The notes below the pieces were generated by a model, which had not been told where the DNA came from, did no database searches, and was given only the letters and a program-made list of their open reading frames with translations. A DNA stretch of 64,000 nt from Dryas octopetala (Eukaryota; Streptophyta; Magnoliopsida; Rosales; Rosaceae). The stretch covers positions 16,804,164-16,868,163 of the forward strand of contig OY992834.1 of NCBI GenBank assembly GCA_963921425.1. Direction: 5' to 3'. A program made the translations under genes and the position numbers. This document shows, in pieces, positions 22,455-34,139 of the stretch; the first letter of the stretch is position 1, and the number at the start of each line of letters is the position of its first letter.

Positions 22455-25400
22455 ATGGATAAGTCATGGATGTATGCGGATAGGAGATCAAGGGCATATG
22501 AGTTAGGGATTCAAGAATTCTTCAATTTTGCATTACAGCATGCTAGAAACCCAAACCTCATTCATTGCCCTTGCCAAAAATGTGGAAATATGAGACAATT
22601 TGGGATTGGAGTTATAAGGGATCATCTCTATTTAAATGGGGTTGACCAAAGTTACCAAACTTGGATATGGCATGGAGAAGTTTCAAGTAGATTTGCGAAT
22701 GTAGGTAGATGTGTGGAGGAACAAGATACTAATTTTGTTTCCGAAACAGTGGATATGGTAGATAATGAAGAGGAAGAATGTTCAAATGATTGTAACGATT
22801 TCATTAATTCGGTTGGGGATGGCGATGAACCTTTATATCCTGGTTGTGATAAATTCACCAAGTTGGGAGCACTTGTAAGATTGTACAATTTGAAAGCAAA
22901 GCATGGATTGAGTGATGCGAGTTTCACTGACTTCTTGATTGCCTTTGGGGATTTTCTTCCATCAGGTAATAAAATACCCACGTCTATGTATGAGGCTAAG
23001 AAGACTTTGTGTGCATTAGGTATGGACTATGAGAAAATACATGCATGCCCTAATGACTGCATTTTGTATAGGAATGAGTATGCTGATGAGGTTAATTGCC
23101 CCAATTGTACTGTGTCAAGGTGGAAGTTAAGTAAGGATTCAACTGTTAAGGAGGGAGTGCCCGCAAAGGTGTTGTGGTACTTTCCAATTATCCCAAGGTT
23201 TAAAAGGATGTTTCAGTCTAGTAAAACATCTGAGAGTTTGACTTGGCATGTTCATGGAAGAGTGAATGATGGTAAGATGCGGCATCCTGCAGATTCCCCG
23301 TCTTGGAAGTTAGTGGACTATAAGTGGCCTGAATTTGCTGAAGATCCTAGAAACCTAAGACTCGCACTTGCAGCTGATGGTTTCAATCCCCATAGCTCTT
23401 TAAGTAGTAGATACAGTTGCTGGCCTGTTCTACTTGTCACTTATAACCTTCCACCATGGTTGTGTATGAAAAGAAAGTTCATGATGATGAGTCTATTAAT
23501 TTCTGGTCCTAAACAACCTGGAAATGATATAGACGTTTACCTAGCACCTTTGATTGATGATTTAAAAAGGCTATGGCAGGGAGTTGCAGAAGTGTATGAT
23601 GCATACAAAGGAGAGTATTTCACTCTAAAAGCTGTACTTTTATGGACAATAAACGATTTTCCAGCCTATGGTAACTTATCTGGATGTGTGGTAAAAGGAT
23701 ATAATGCATGTCCAGTATGTGGAGAACACACAAAACCCCACAGGTTGGTTCATGGTAATAAATGCTCATACATAGGCCATCGAAGATTCTTAGCACGACA
23801 TCATCCTTATCGAAAGCAAAAGGCTGCATTTAATAATTGTCAAGAATTTTCTCCACCTCCTGTGCCATTAAGTGGGGAAGAAGTATTGGCAAAGGTGGAA
23901 AGCCTTAATTTCTTACCTTTTGGGAAGAAAAAGTGGCCCCGTAACCGGGTGGAGGGTGATACAAGAGCGTGTTGGAAAAAGAAGTCAATCTTTTTCCAAC
24001 TCGAATATTGGAAATCTCTTCATGTTCGGCATATTCTCGATGTTATGCACATTGAGAAAAATGTATGCGATAGTATTATCGGTACATTGTTGAACATTCC
24101 TACCAAAACAAAAGATGGGCTTGCAGCTCGTTTAGATCTCCTGGACATGGGGGTACGTACTGAATTAGCACCTATTGTTGGAGAAAAAAGAACTCATTTG
24201 CCTGCAGCTAGTTGGAATCTTTCGAGGGAAGAGAAGAGAACCGTATGCAATTCTTTTTTTGGTATGAAAGTCCCTCAGCAGTATTCTTCAAATGTTAGGA
24301 GTCTGGTATCAATGGAGGATTTAAGACTTGTTGGCCTTAAGTCACATGATTGTCATGCCTTCATGCAACAATTACTACCCGTGGCCATCCGTTCAGTTTT
24401 GGAGAAGCCTGTGAGATATGCTATAATCAGATTTTGTTTCTTCTTCAATGCTATATGTAGTAAAGTGGTGGATACTTCTATACTAGATAAGACGCAGGAA
24501 GATCTAGTGGTTACACTTTGTTTGCTCGAGAAGTATTTTCCACCATCATTTTTTGATATTATGGTTCATTTAACGGTGCATCTTATTAGAGAAGTTCAGT
24601 TATGTGGACCAGTTTACTTTAGGTGGATGTATCCGTTTGAACGGTATATGAAAGTGCTAAAGGGGTATGTTCGGAATCGGTATCGACCCGAGGGTTGCAT
24701 TGCCGAGTGTTATATTGCTGAAGAAGCTTTGGAATTTTGCTTTGAACATCTTTCTCGTGGCAGTACTGTTGGAATCCCATCAAGACACAATCAGGGATCT
24801 TCTAAGGAATGTAAGCCCTTATCCGGTGCTTCTATACATAGGGTTGATCGTGAGCTTTTGGACCAAGCCCATCTGTTTGTATTAGAGAATACAAAGGAAG
24901 TGACACCTTATATCGCGTAAGGGAAATCTGACTTCATTTTCATGTTCATTAATTAAGTCTTTGAGTAGCACAACTGTCAATATTAATTGAGGATTCTAAC
25001 ATTTTTTGTAGTGAGCATATGAGCTATTTGAAGGCTACACATCCTAGGTTCAAAAAAAATGAAAAGTGGCTGCAAGATAAGCACAATCGCACTTTCATTC
25101 TTTGGTTAAAGAATCGAGTAAGTGTTAGTTTCTTAAAAGGATGCACTAAGCTATATAAGTAATTCCTAGCTTGTATGTAAATGAGTGTTTATCCTTGCAG
25201 GTTAAATCTGACCTCAATTGTGAAACTAATGACATACCAGACACGCTGAGTTGGCTCGCTGATGGGCCATGCATGGAAGTCCCGAAATTTAATGCTTATT
25301 CCATTAATGGGGTTCATTTTAATACTAAGACTCGTGATGCAGTTCGGGCTGTTCAAAACAGTGGCGTGTGTTGGGTTGGTGATACAATGCAAATTTCTAG

Positions 25401-25851
25401 TGCGAAAGATAAAAACCCCATAATCACAGATATGTGTTTCTATGGGGTGATTCAAGAAATATGGGAACTTGACTACTTCAAGTTTAGAATTCCTATCTTT
25501 AAGTGCGATTGGGTTGAGAATACAAATGGAATTAAAATAGATGATCTAGGCTTTACTTTGGTCAATCTTAGTAGGATAGGTTTCAAGCATGATCAATTTG
25601 TTTTGGCTAGCCAAGTCAAACAAGTCTTTTACGTGGAAGACCCTGCAGATGCTGCATGGTCTGTTGTTCTATCAACCCAAGATAGAAATTACAATGATTG
25701 CGATTATGATGATGAGTTAGGGGATATTATAGTGGATCATGAACCTTTTACCAGAGATCTTCCATCCATTGAGACATTTGATGACATTGTTAGTGAAAAT
25801 CCTACAAATTGCATTAGACCTGATGGTGAGGGTATATGGATTGATCAGTAG
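22455..25851 (+). CDS. CACTA TNP2-type transposase (three exons, 1072 aa)
   Basis: Exons 22455-24916, 25012-25117 and 25201-25851 join in frame and give 1072 residues. An N-terminal transposase-associated zinc-finger-like region (C38, C40, C43 in HCPCQKCGN) comes first. The TNP2/Transposase_21 core follows (about 190-560), including HACPNDCILYRNEY, CPNC, ADGFNPH, YNACPVCGEHT and HILDVMHIEKNV. Then come a DUF4218-type block (about 625-745, LKSHDCHAFMQQLLPVAIR) and a DUF4216-type block (about 915-990, YGVIQEIWELDYFKFRIPIFKCDWV). Candidate DDE residues are D in ADGF, D in NDIDVYL and E in HIEKN, assigned by motif resemblance. This enzyme would cut and transfer the element ends in the nucleus. 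It is full length and has no defect. Confidence 0.95.
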
Positions 25852-26257
25852 TATCAAAAGGGCATTTATCTAAGGTAACTGGTTTTTTTGTTTTGCTTGA
25901 GCCATGACTGTGTGTTTATTTTTAATGTGTGATTTTTGGTTAAGTGTTTTTCTGGTTATATAAAGCTTTTAATCCATGTATCTGATTATATAAAGCTTTT
26001 AATCCATGATTGGTATTGTTTTGCAGGTGCTTTACTGCATTCTTTGCATTCTTTGCAAAATTTAGCAGAAACTACAGATAAGTAAAGGTTAGTTCTATTA
26101 ATCTAATTGGAAGGATATGTAGCATATCTCTATGACACTGCCATTCATGAGTTTTTACTTGGTACTGAAAATTAAATCTTTAGTAGTAAATTCTATAGGT
26201 TTCAATCATTTATTTATTTATTTTTTACAGTAATCAAAATCAGCTGAGCCCACTTCA

Positions 26258-29200
26258 ATGGGTGCAAAGGCAGTGGCTTCCTCCAAGAAGAAGACCTCCA
26301 AATCAAAGGCAGCTGAGCCCACTTCATCTCAATCGAAGGTGACAAAGGACACTGCCACCACCGAGAGCTCAGTTAATGGAAAGAATAAGAGGGGGATGGT
26401 TACAATGCCTCGCATTGTAAGGCGAAAAATAATGAAAGTCAAAAAGGCGGTGGAGTTCAATGCAAAAGGGCAGCCACATGGGAAGGCAGCGACCGAGATG
26501 CAGTCTTACATTGGGACTTTAGCACGTACAAAGGTCCCAATTATCATAGACACTTGGAAGAAAGTGGATGATCATGTAAAGGCCAAAATTTGGGAAAATG
26601 TAGAGGTAAGCAACATTTGTCCCACATTTATATGACTAGTACATTATCATACTAAAACTTTATAAAATTACAGTTTTATTAAGATGTAAATTGTGTAACG
26701 TGTGTTTCTCTATGCAAGTAGATGGCTTTTGTGCTACCTGCTGAATGTAGGAAGATGGTGTTAGCATCTGCATCATCTAAGTGGAGGGAATTCAAGTCTA
26801 GACTGACTACTAAATATGTACTCCCTTACAAAGACCAACCTGATTTATTAATTGACCCTCCTAAAGAGTATGAATTTATTGAGAAGGCAGATTGGAAGGT
26901 CTTTGTGAACTCTAGGATTTCGGATCAGTGGGAGGTAAGATATTAATTATGCCTATTTTTTCTTGTTTGAAAATGCATGTAACTGAAGTAGGATAGGGTT
27001 ACAGATTATATTTATAGCAGTTTTTGAAATACAATGTGTGGCTTCTAAAATGGTTTAAGAAATTGAAACCAAATTGTGCATCATAAAAACATGCATGCAC
27101 CTGCAAGTACACAACATACAGCCACAACAACCACACAATTCAAGTCACAGGCTCACAGCTGTTAGCTACATATGCATTAATGTGCAACTAATGCAGATAG
27201 CATATTACTGTACCAGTAATAAATCCTCCCTTTCTGTCCTGGCTCACAACTAATGCAGCTGTTTTTGTACATGTGTATTAAATCCTCCCTTTCTGTCCTG
27301 GCAAGTGAGCTGCCAGGACTTTGAATTGGGATGACCATGCAAGTGATCCTTGGCCTGGTCTGCATGTCAGCTTTTTCTTTTGTTTTATTTCTATAAAATT
27401 GTTGTTTTTAAACTTGTAAATAGAGTCATCACTGTGTGGAAATATTCTATTTTGCAGCAACTTCACAACGAACAGGTGGATAGGATATCTAAGCATGAGT
27501 ATCGTCATAGACTATCGCGTAAAGGGTATGCTGGTTTGGAGGATGAACTGGTTAGTGTGAATTTTAACTGCCTTGGTTGAATATATATATTAAGATGTTA
27601 ATCAAGTTTATTAACATGTTAATCATTTGTTTGTTTTAAAGCTGAAAACAATGCCTGATGCGGAGTTTGATCGGGCATCCCTTTGGATTAAAGCACACGA
27701 AGATAAAAGTGGGAAGATCCCAAATGCAAAGGTAGCGGAGACTGCTGCCAGAATTGTAAGTAAGCTACTGATATTGTATTGATTATAATCCTACCAATGT
27801 TGGATCTGACAATGTTGACTTCTTTTTAAATTTGAAATCAACTTTATTTGTCCTTGTTTATTTATAAGACATATATTGTTTCAGGAGGATTTGAAGAAAC
27901 AGGTAGCTGATGGCACATTATCTATTTCTGGTACCACTGATGTGCTAACAATGGCATTAGGGACCCCTGAGCACTCGGGGCGAGTTAGAGCTGTGGGAGG
28001 TTATGTAAAGCCTAGTTCTTACTTTAGGCTCCCTCCAAGAAAGAGTATAAAAGACACAATCAGAGATAGTGTCAAACAGATCATGGAAGAGGAGCGGGAG
28101 AAGATAATAGCTGAGGAACGAAAATATTGGATGGAGAAAATTCATGAAATAGAGGAAGGGAAGAATTCCAAGGCTGAGGGACCAACCCCTGAGATGTTAG
28201 CCCCTAATCCCGGTACTCCATCAACTCCTCATACTGTTGGATATGGCTCTGATAAAGCAAGCACCAATGCAGTCAAGAAGACTCTTATTCTGAACAAAGT
28301 TGAGGACAATATTGAAGAAAATGTGGAGAAGGAAATGAAGAAGAATGCTGAACAGCAGGTGGACAAGAAAGACACGCAGAAGATCGATGTGGATGCTGAT
28401 TGTGTCCACCTGGAATCTGGGCAGGACAAGAAAATTGTTTTGAAGGTATATATTTCATCCCAACTTATTTGAATTCACATACAATAATTTGACTATAAAC
28501 CTTGTTTCAAAGTATTATTATAAATTTATAATAATACTTGGCCATTACCCCTCTCTGCATGTACAAATTAAGTAGTCAACTAATACAACATATTGATTTT
28601 TGATGATTATAAGTACTCCATTGAGGTTTGAATGAATTGAAACCCAGCCCTACAATTAATTTTTATAATGTTATATGTGCTTTGGATGTGTGCTGGGCAG
28701 GACAAGATTGTGTTGAAGAAAGCAAAAGATGAGAAGCAAGATAGGATGAAGGGAATTGTGTTGAACCTGCAAGCAATGCCTACGCCACTGAAGTTGTTGT
28801 GCATGTATGCACAAAATGTAATGAATGAGGGATTAACAATCAACTTTGAAATAGAGGCGGACGTTTTTGGGGCAGCTCGTAGAACCTACATACTGTCCGA
28901 AGATATTACCCAATTTGGTGGCATGGTTGAAATATCAGCCAACTGTATTGTGGTTTACATGAGGTAAAAAAAATGAATAGGGGATTTTTACATATTAATA
29001 TCCAGCAAAAAAGATGAGATTATTCAATCATGCTAGCTATTTGACTTGCTAAATATTTTTTAGGTACTTGTACAATGTGGTGAAGAGATCAAAGATGGTA
29101 AACATGGTTGGTTTCGTAGACCCTGCTCGAACTGGTGCAATAGGGTGTGGAACTGTAACGGAAAGAACACGGCACTTGGCAGATAGGTTCGCCACGTCTT

Positions 29201-30425
29201 CTAACGATAAGATTTTTTTAGTCCCTTACAATTCCGGGTAAGTTATTCAATGTTAAAATATCTTTGATTGTCAATGTAAATACACATTTCCAGCCATGTA
29301 ATGTATTTAAAGAGAATTTTAAATGCGTAGAAATCATTGGATGTTGACGGTTATCAATCCGGAGAAGGAGATTGTCTATTTTATGGACCCAATGAGAAGG
29401 CGTCTGATCGGTGATGAATGGAGAACTGTTGTGGACAAGTAAGGCTGTAATTTTTTTGTCATCAGTTTATAATTTCACTCTATATCTCATAAAGTGTTGA
29501 AATCATTTGGTTTTTCGATCATGCCACAGCGGGATTAAAATATTCAATGCTCAAGTGAATAGGCAAGGGCGTAAAACAATAATTTGGAAAAATATGGCGG
29601 TAGGTTGGCTTGTTTGCTTTAAACATCAAATAACAAATTGCTAAATGAACTATATATGTGCTCATTCTAATTAATGTTTATTTGTATTTAGGGCATTCCT
29701 CAACAACCAAGTGACAAGGAGTGTGGTTATTTTGTTATGCGCTTTATGAAGGAAATAATTGAAGATGAGGGCTTAGCTTTTGTGAATAAGGTATGAATTA
29801 GTCAGCCAACCTGACATTATGTTGGTCATGCTTTTGGTATGAGCAGTGATATGATAATTGTCTTTTACTTCGACATTTTGAACCCTTGCTACTCTTAGGA
29901 GCTATATAATATCATGTCAAAATGACTTATAAATTGTTTAGACCTTGAGCTTCACAATGTAATAATAGAATATGCTTGCTCAAGTTTTGGAAGTGTTTGT
30001 TGGCGCCACCTTGATAGTCCCAGGAACCTCAACTGCTTTCAATTAACCGAACAAAGATGGGAAATGGGTCTTAGAAATAGATGAATTTTAAATTGAGACC
30101 ATAGATTAACAAATGCCTCTTACCCCCCCAAAAAAAAAAACAATATGAACAAATGAAATGCAAGCAGGGATAGTGACATGCCATCACAAATATAGAGGGC
30201 CAGGGAGGTTGGGACATTGAGATTTAGAACTAATCCTCTTCTTTCTATTTGTGGTGTTACATCATTATCTTTGTTACATAAAATTTTTGGTTGAATTTTA
30301 TTTTTAATTAGTACTCCATGTTTGCCTTGTTTCAGTGGGAACGAAGGCAGGACAACACTTATACCCAAGAAGATATCGATGAAGTCCGGGCTGAATGGGC
30401 AAACTTCGTGGGCCAGTTTATGTAG
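26258..30425 (+). CDS. CACTA second gene: transposon protein with Ulp1 (C48) protease, 710 aa
   Basis: I place eleven GT-AG exons: 26258-26605, 26722-26934, 27458-27550, 27642-27755, 27885-28445, 28701-28963, 29064-29237, 29331-29438, 29530-29599, 29692-29790 and 30336-30425. Together they give 710 residues. A lysine-rich basic N terminus precedes a plant transposase-type region (about 80-260; RKGYAGLEDEL, then FDRASLWIKAHEDK...KVAETAARI). A charged coiled-coil-like linker (about 285-440) follows. The C-terminal Ulp1/SENP cysteine-protease fold carries H591 (NHW), D608 (YFMDP), Q653 (GIPQQP) and C659 (KECGYFVMRFM), with the usual Q-to-C spacing of six. Ulp1 enzymes remove SUMO. In CACTA elements the fused protease may act on host SUMOylation, which is unproven. 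The ATG at 26258 is the first one after an intron-like 5' region. Confidence 0.92.
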
Positions 30426-30949
30426 ACATTTCTGGTTGGATTTTTGCATGACACCTTTTTTACGTAGGCCATATGTTTAGCTAGACTAGCTTTGGGTATA
30501 TATGATATATTGATTACTTTGCTAGATTAGCTTGGGATGATTGATAGGCTAGCTGCTGGATAATATTTTGATATATATATGGCAGCAATTAGGTTGATTC
30601 ATTAGATTGATGCCTAGTTTTTTGGAAAGGTATATATGGAGGGTTTTTGTTTATGGCATATATGGCTGGTTTTGTGAATGAAATTGGGTTAAGGGAGCAA
30701 GGTACATATATACAATTACTACCTTTAAATATCTTATATTATTTGGTTATATTAGAAATTCCAATCCTTTATTATTGTGAATTGGTATTTTGTAAATGTA
30801 TAATTTATTAGGAATGTTAATTATGAAGGGAATCAATTAATGGTTGTACCAAAACAACCTATCTCATCAATCAGATTCTGCATTGTTTGTTCATAATTGC
30901 ATTGTGGTCAAAGACAATTGGGAGTTTCTAAAAAGTGATGTAAACAGGC

Positions 30950-31616
30950 ACATTATACAACAGTTTTTCGATCAAAAGCGTGGTCTGTGCCCCTGACTTA
31001 CATTGGTTCAATATAATAAACCATTGTCTAATTCTTAAGAATACCACACAAATCTTAAGAAGCCATTGTGCTAAGTACCTTCATACAACAGTTTCTAATC
31101 CAAAAATCGATGTACCAAATAAGTATATACAACGGTTATATGGTTAATATTTAATTTTCTTAATGCATGAATACAACGGTTTCATATAAAACACCGTAGT
31201 TTGAAACACCTATAGACATGGCAATACACATATTATTCAATAGATTAGACAACGGTTTTGAACAAAAACCCGTTGTTTTAATGGCTATTACACCTCGTGT
31301 TTCGACCTAAAATAGTTGTAAAACCAATTCTTTACTTAACATAACCGTTGTTTAACATATATATAAACATCGGTTTTTAAACATAAACCGATGTTTAAAT
31401 TGGCACTCAACAACGGTATCTTCCAAATCATTGATTTTAAAGGTCGTATATACAACGGTGGTTAATATATAACCGTTGTGTAGGTGCACCAGGACAACGG
31501 ATTTTATCCGTTGTCTATTGGGGGTATGAATAGACAACACTCGATTAGACGACGGTAAATTTATAAACTCAGACAACGGTGAATATCCGTTGTCTGATTG
31601 CTATTTTGTAGTGGTG
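30950..31616. repeat. Right subterminal repeats and terminus of the large CACTA element
   Basis: The region carries more than fifteen copies of an ACAACGG/CCGTTG motif, often paired as inverted units (acaacggat...atccgttgt). It ends TTGTAGTGGTG. The array is longer than on the left, an asymmetry common in CACTA elements. Confidence 0.85.
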
Positions 31617-32048
31617 CAGGAACACTTTTTTCAAACTTAGCTTTAACCATCAGCGTGTGATTCTTGGCACACTTAATATCTTTTTGATTAATGATTGAGT
31701 ACTCCCTCACTGCATCTTTGAAGACCTCACCAGATTCAAAGCACTGCCCCAACTTGAATTTTGGATCTCTCATATCTGTAACTTTTCTAAAATATGTAAA
31801 ATTGGCCTCATCTGCTTAAGTCTCATTTCCTTAGCAGAGAGCTCATCAATCTCACCATCATCTTCTTCTACACTCCACGTGTCATCCTTGTTAGCCATGT
31901 CATCATAATCCACATCTCCAAAACCTCCACCATCGTTATCACTATGAACATTCATGTTAACATACTCAAACATATTTAAGCTAGTCTTCAACATCTTGCT
32001 CATATTCACTATCCACATAGTCATAGTCTTCATCATCTTTCTCACCAT
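31617..32048 (-). pseudogene. MULE transposase, N-terminal part (interrupted by CACTA)
   Basis: From the minus-strand ATG at 32048 an acidic leader (WSVEEDDGEIDEL) leads to a stop. The MuDR DNA-binding segment follows: FKLGQCFESGEVFKDAVREY, then INQKDIKCAKN and VKAKFEKSVP. This is exactly the part missing upstream of LYTSYDR on the far side of the CACTA element. Removing the CACTA element and one CAG copy rejoins the two halves, with about two bases short of a continuous frame (a C-x-W motif is damaged). The gene was therefore a decaying MULE. Confidence 0.8.
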
Positions 32049-32533
32049 TCATACCTTCTGACAATTCCTCATCGTTCATACCTTCTGACAAACATGTTGG
32101 TCACCACAGACAAAGCCTAGGTTTGTGTTTACATTTGGATACTATCAATCCTTGCGCGTTGTGCACTTGTGATGTTTCCATTGTTCGTTCATCTTGGACT
32201 CTACAACATAGTGAATACTTTTAGCCAAAGCTCTATTCCTATCATCACTCAAGTCAATGGTAGCCTGTAATACATGCTAATTATCAAAGGTGCCCAACTA
32301 TTAATAATGCAACCTACCCTATGAACATAATGGTAAGACAAAATTTTTACCTCAATGGTGGTCCACGCAGTGTTTAGAAAAACATAGAAGGTCCAAACAA
32401 TGGTAAGCCTTAAATGTTCACTAATGTACTACATTAATAGGAAAAACATTGCGATCAATATCTAACTGGCCAAGGTATTGAGCAAAACTAGCCACAGTCC
32501 TTTGCTTTTGATTACAGCAGTAGATGAATTTTC
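32049..32533. other. Upstream part of the MULE and junction with Copia debris
   Basis: On the minus strand, IDLSDDRNRALAKSIHYVV and WKHHK are legible in broken frames (32120-32270) and probably belong to the MULE. From about 32300 the Copia-derived debris begins. No intact gene is present. Confidence 0.4.
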
Positions 32534-33482
32534 CATGTAGAGAACATCACCATCATCACAAGGAACAAGTCTTGAACATGTTCTTGTCTTTACACACATG
32601 CTTGGTTTCCCTAGAATTGACCCACCAAGCATCATTGTCTTCCATCATATTAATTTCAGAAATCATAGCAGCAAACTTGTCTTTGGAGTTTGACTCTTGT
32701 TGTTTCTTAAGGTGACGACATTCTCTCTTGAAATGGCCTGGTTCACTACAATGGAAACAACTTCCTTTATCCTTTGGATTTTGGTGGTCTTTGTTGAAAG
32801 AATTTATCTTCCTCTTTTTGTTCCTTTTATTGGATTGTTTAGGTCCATCATTAACCATAAGAACTTTTGAAGCATCATCATTCTTCTCCCGGACTCTACA
32901 CTCTTCTTCAATATATTCAAAGGTGTTGGCCCAATTGTTCTATGGATAGATAATCTTTCTTATGTTTGAGGCTCTTCTTGTATTCCTTCCATGAAGATAG
33001 TAATTTCTCCATGATAGCAGAAACAAGGATAGACTTATCCATAGACATTTTGTATTGAGAAAGTTGGTTATGCATATGTATAATCTCATGGAATTGTTCA
33101 ATAATATTTTATCATCTGTCATTTTATAATTGAAGAACTTTGAAACAAGGAACTTCTTATTTGTTGCGTCTTCAGTCATGTATTTAGCCTCAAGTGCATC
33201 CCAGATTTCCTTAGAGCTCTCCATTTCATGGTAGATGTCAAACAAAGCATCGGTCATAGTATTGCAGATGTAGTCATCTTGATCTCACTTGACACATTCA
33301 TGTTGGGCAGCAATGGACTCATCTTCATTTTCCTCCGGCCTTAGTGTAGTCAGCACATCTACCACTTTCAAACTTGTAAGAAGAAAGTGTAGTTTCTTCT
33401 GCCAACGTTTGAAGTTTCCTCCATCAAAGCGATCGAGCTTTACAAAATTCGCAGTAAAGTCCTTAATGGACGACATAGCCAC
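32534..33482 (-). pseudogene. Ty1/Copia gag with start of protease, broken
   Basis: From the minus-strand ATG at 33482 the frames read FDGGNFKRWQKKLHFLL, then EIWDALEAKYMTED and KFLVSKFFNYKM, a Copia UBN2-type gag. Next is a CCHC zinc knuckle (CFHCSEPGHFKREC). The protease start WWVNSRETKHVC follows, where the catalytic D-S-G/A is replaced by N-S-R. In-frame stops and frame changes occur at about 33284, 33000 and 32940. No integrase or reverse transcriptase follows, so the copy is truncated at its 3' side. Confidence 0.85.
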
Positions 33483-33505
33483 AACAAAAGATAAAGTCTG
33501 AAAAT

Positions 33506-34139
33506 TGTTAAATATATTTGATCTGTGAGTTGTGGCTGTAGAACGATGAAAGAATGCTTTAAGGCACGTAGTAACTACGCTTTCTTTCAGACTTTATATG
33601 CCCCCACAATTAGTGTGCAAAGAGGATATGCAAATAAGCCCTGTGGATACAAGGAAGCCTAGTGTACCCACTATGTATATGTTGATGTCTTGCACAACTA
33701 AAAACAAACCAAACACCCTAAGAGATAAACAAAAAAAAGCTCAAGATTAATCAAGAACTAAAACTGTAGAAATTAGTTCTCAATTCTTTAGTTTGTAGGA
33801 AGTTGATAGAGGATAAGAATGTTGAATAATCAGTGAAAATTCTTTGCAGAAAATTCCTCTATTTATAGAGCATCAAGTGTCCTTTATGAATAGGTATGGC
33901 AGTCATTAATTCAAATGGTTCATACCTTTTAATCAAAAATTATCTCTTCATAAGAATCATATCTTTCTATGAAAGATTGTGACTCTAAAGTCATATATTT
34001 ATATATGAAGAGATTGCAACTTTTCCCGAAGGTTTCAGATGTTTAAACACCAAATGATACACTGCTTTATGCTAAAAGGCACAAAACTTATTTTCAACAG
34101 CACAACCACGCCTATTTTCTATTTTGAAAATATTCAACA
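33506..34139 (-). repeat. Putative 5' LTR of the truncated Copia element
   Basis: The segment begins tgttaaatatatttg and ends aaatattcaaca in + orientation, the TG...CA ends of an LTR. It lies directly upstream of the gag start on the minus strand. A TATA-like tttatagag and a gacttt-rich 3' part fit an LTR. No partner LTR or clear primer-binding site was seen, so the borders are tentative. Confidence 0.5.

Larger units (their letters stand above)
21040..31616 (+). mobile_element. CACTA (En/Spm) transposon, 10,577 bp, apparently autonomous
   Basis: The ends read CACCACTACAA (left) and TTGTAGTGGTG (right), perfect 11-bp inverted repeats. The element is flanked by CAG at 21037-21039 and 31617-31619, the 3-bp duplication expected for CACTA elements. 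Both ends carry subterminal arrays of ACAACGG/CCGTTGT. Inside are two complete spliced genes on the + strand: a TNP2 transposase and a protein with a Ulp1-type protease. Neither has a premature stop. It sits within a MULE transposase gene. The terminus has CAC before the usual CACTACAA, so the ends and duplication were placed jointly. Confidence 0.92.
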
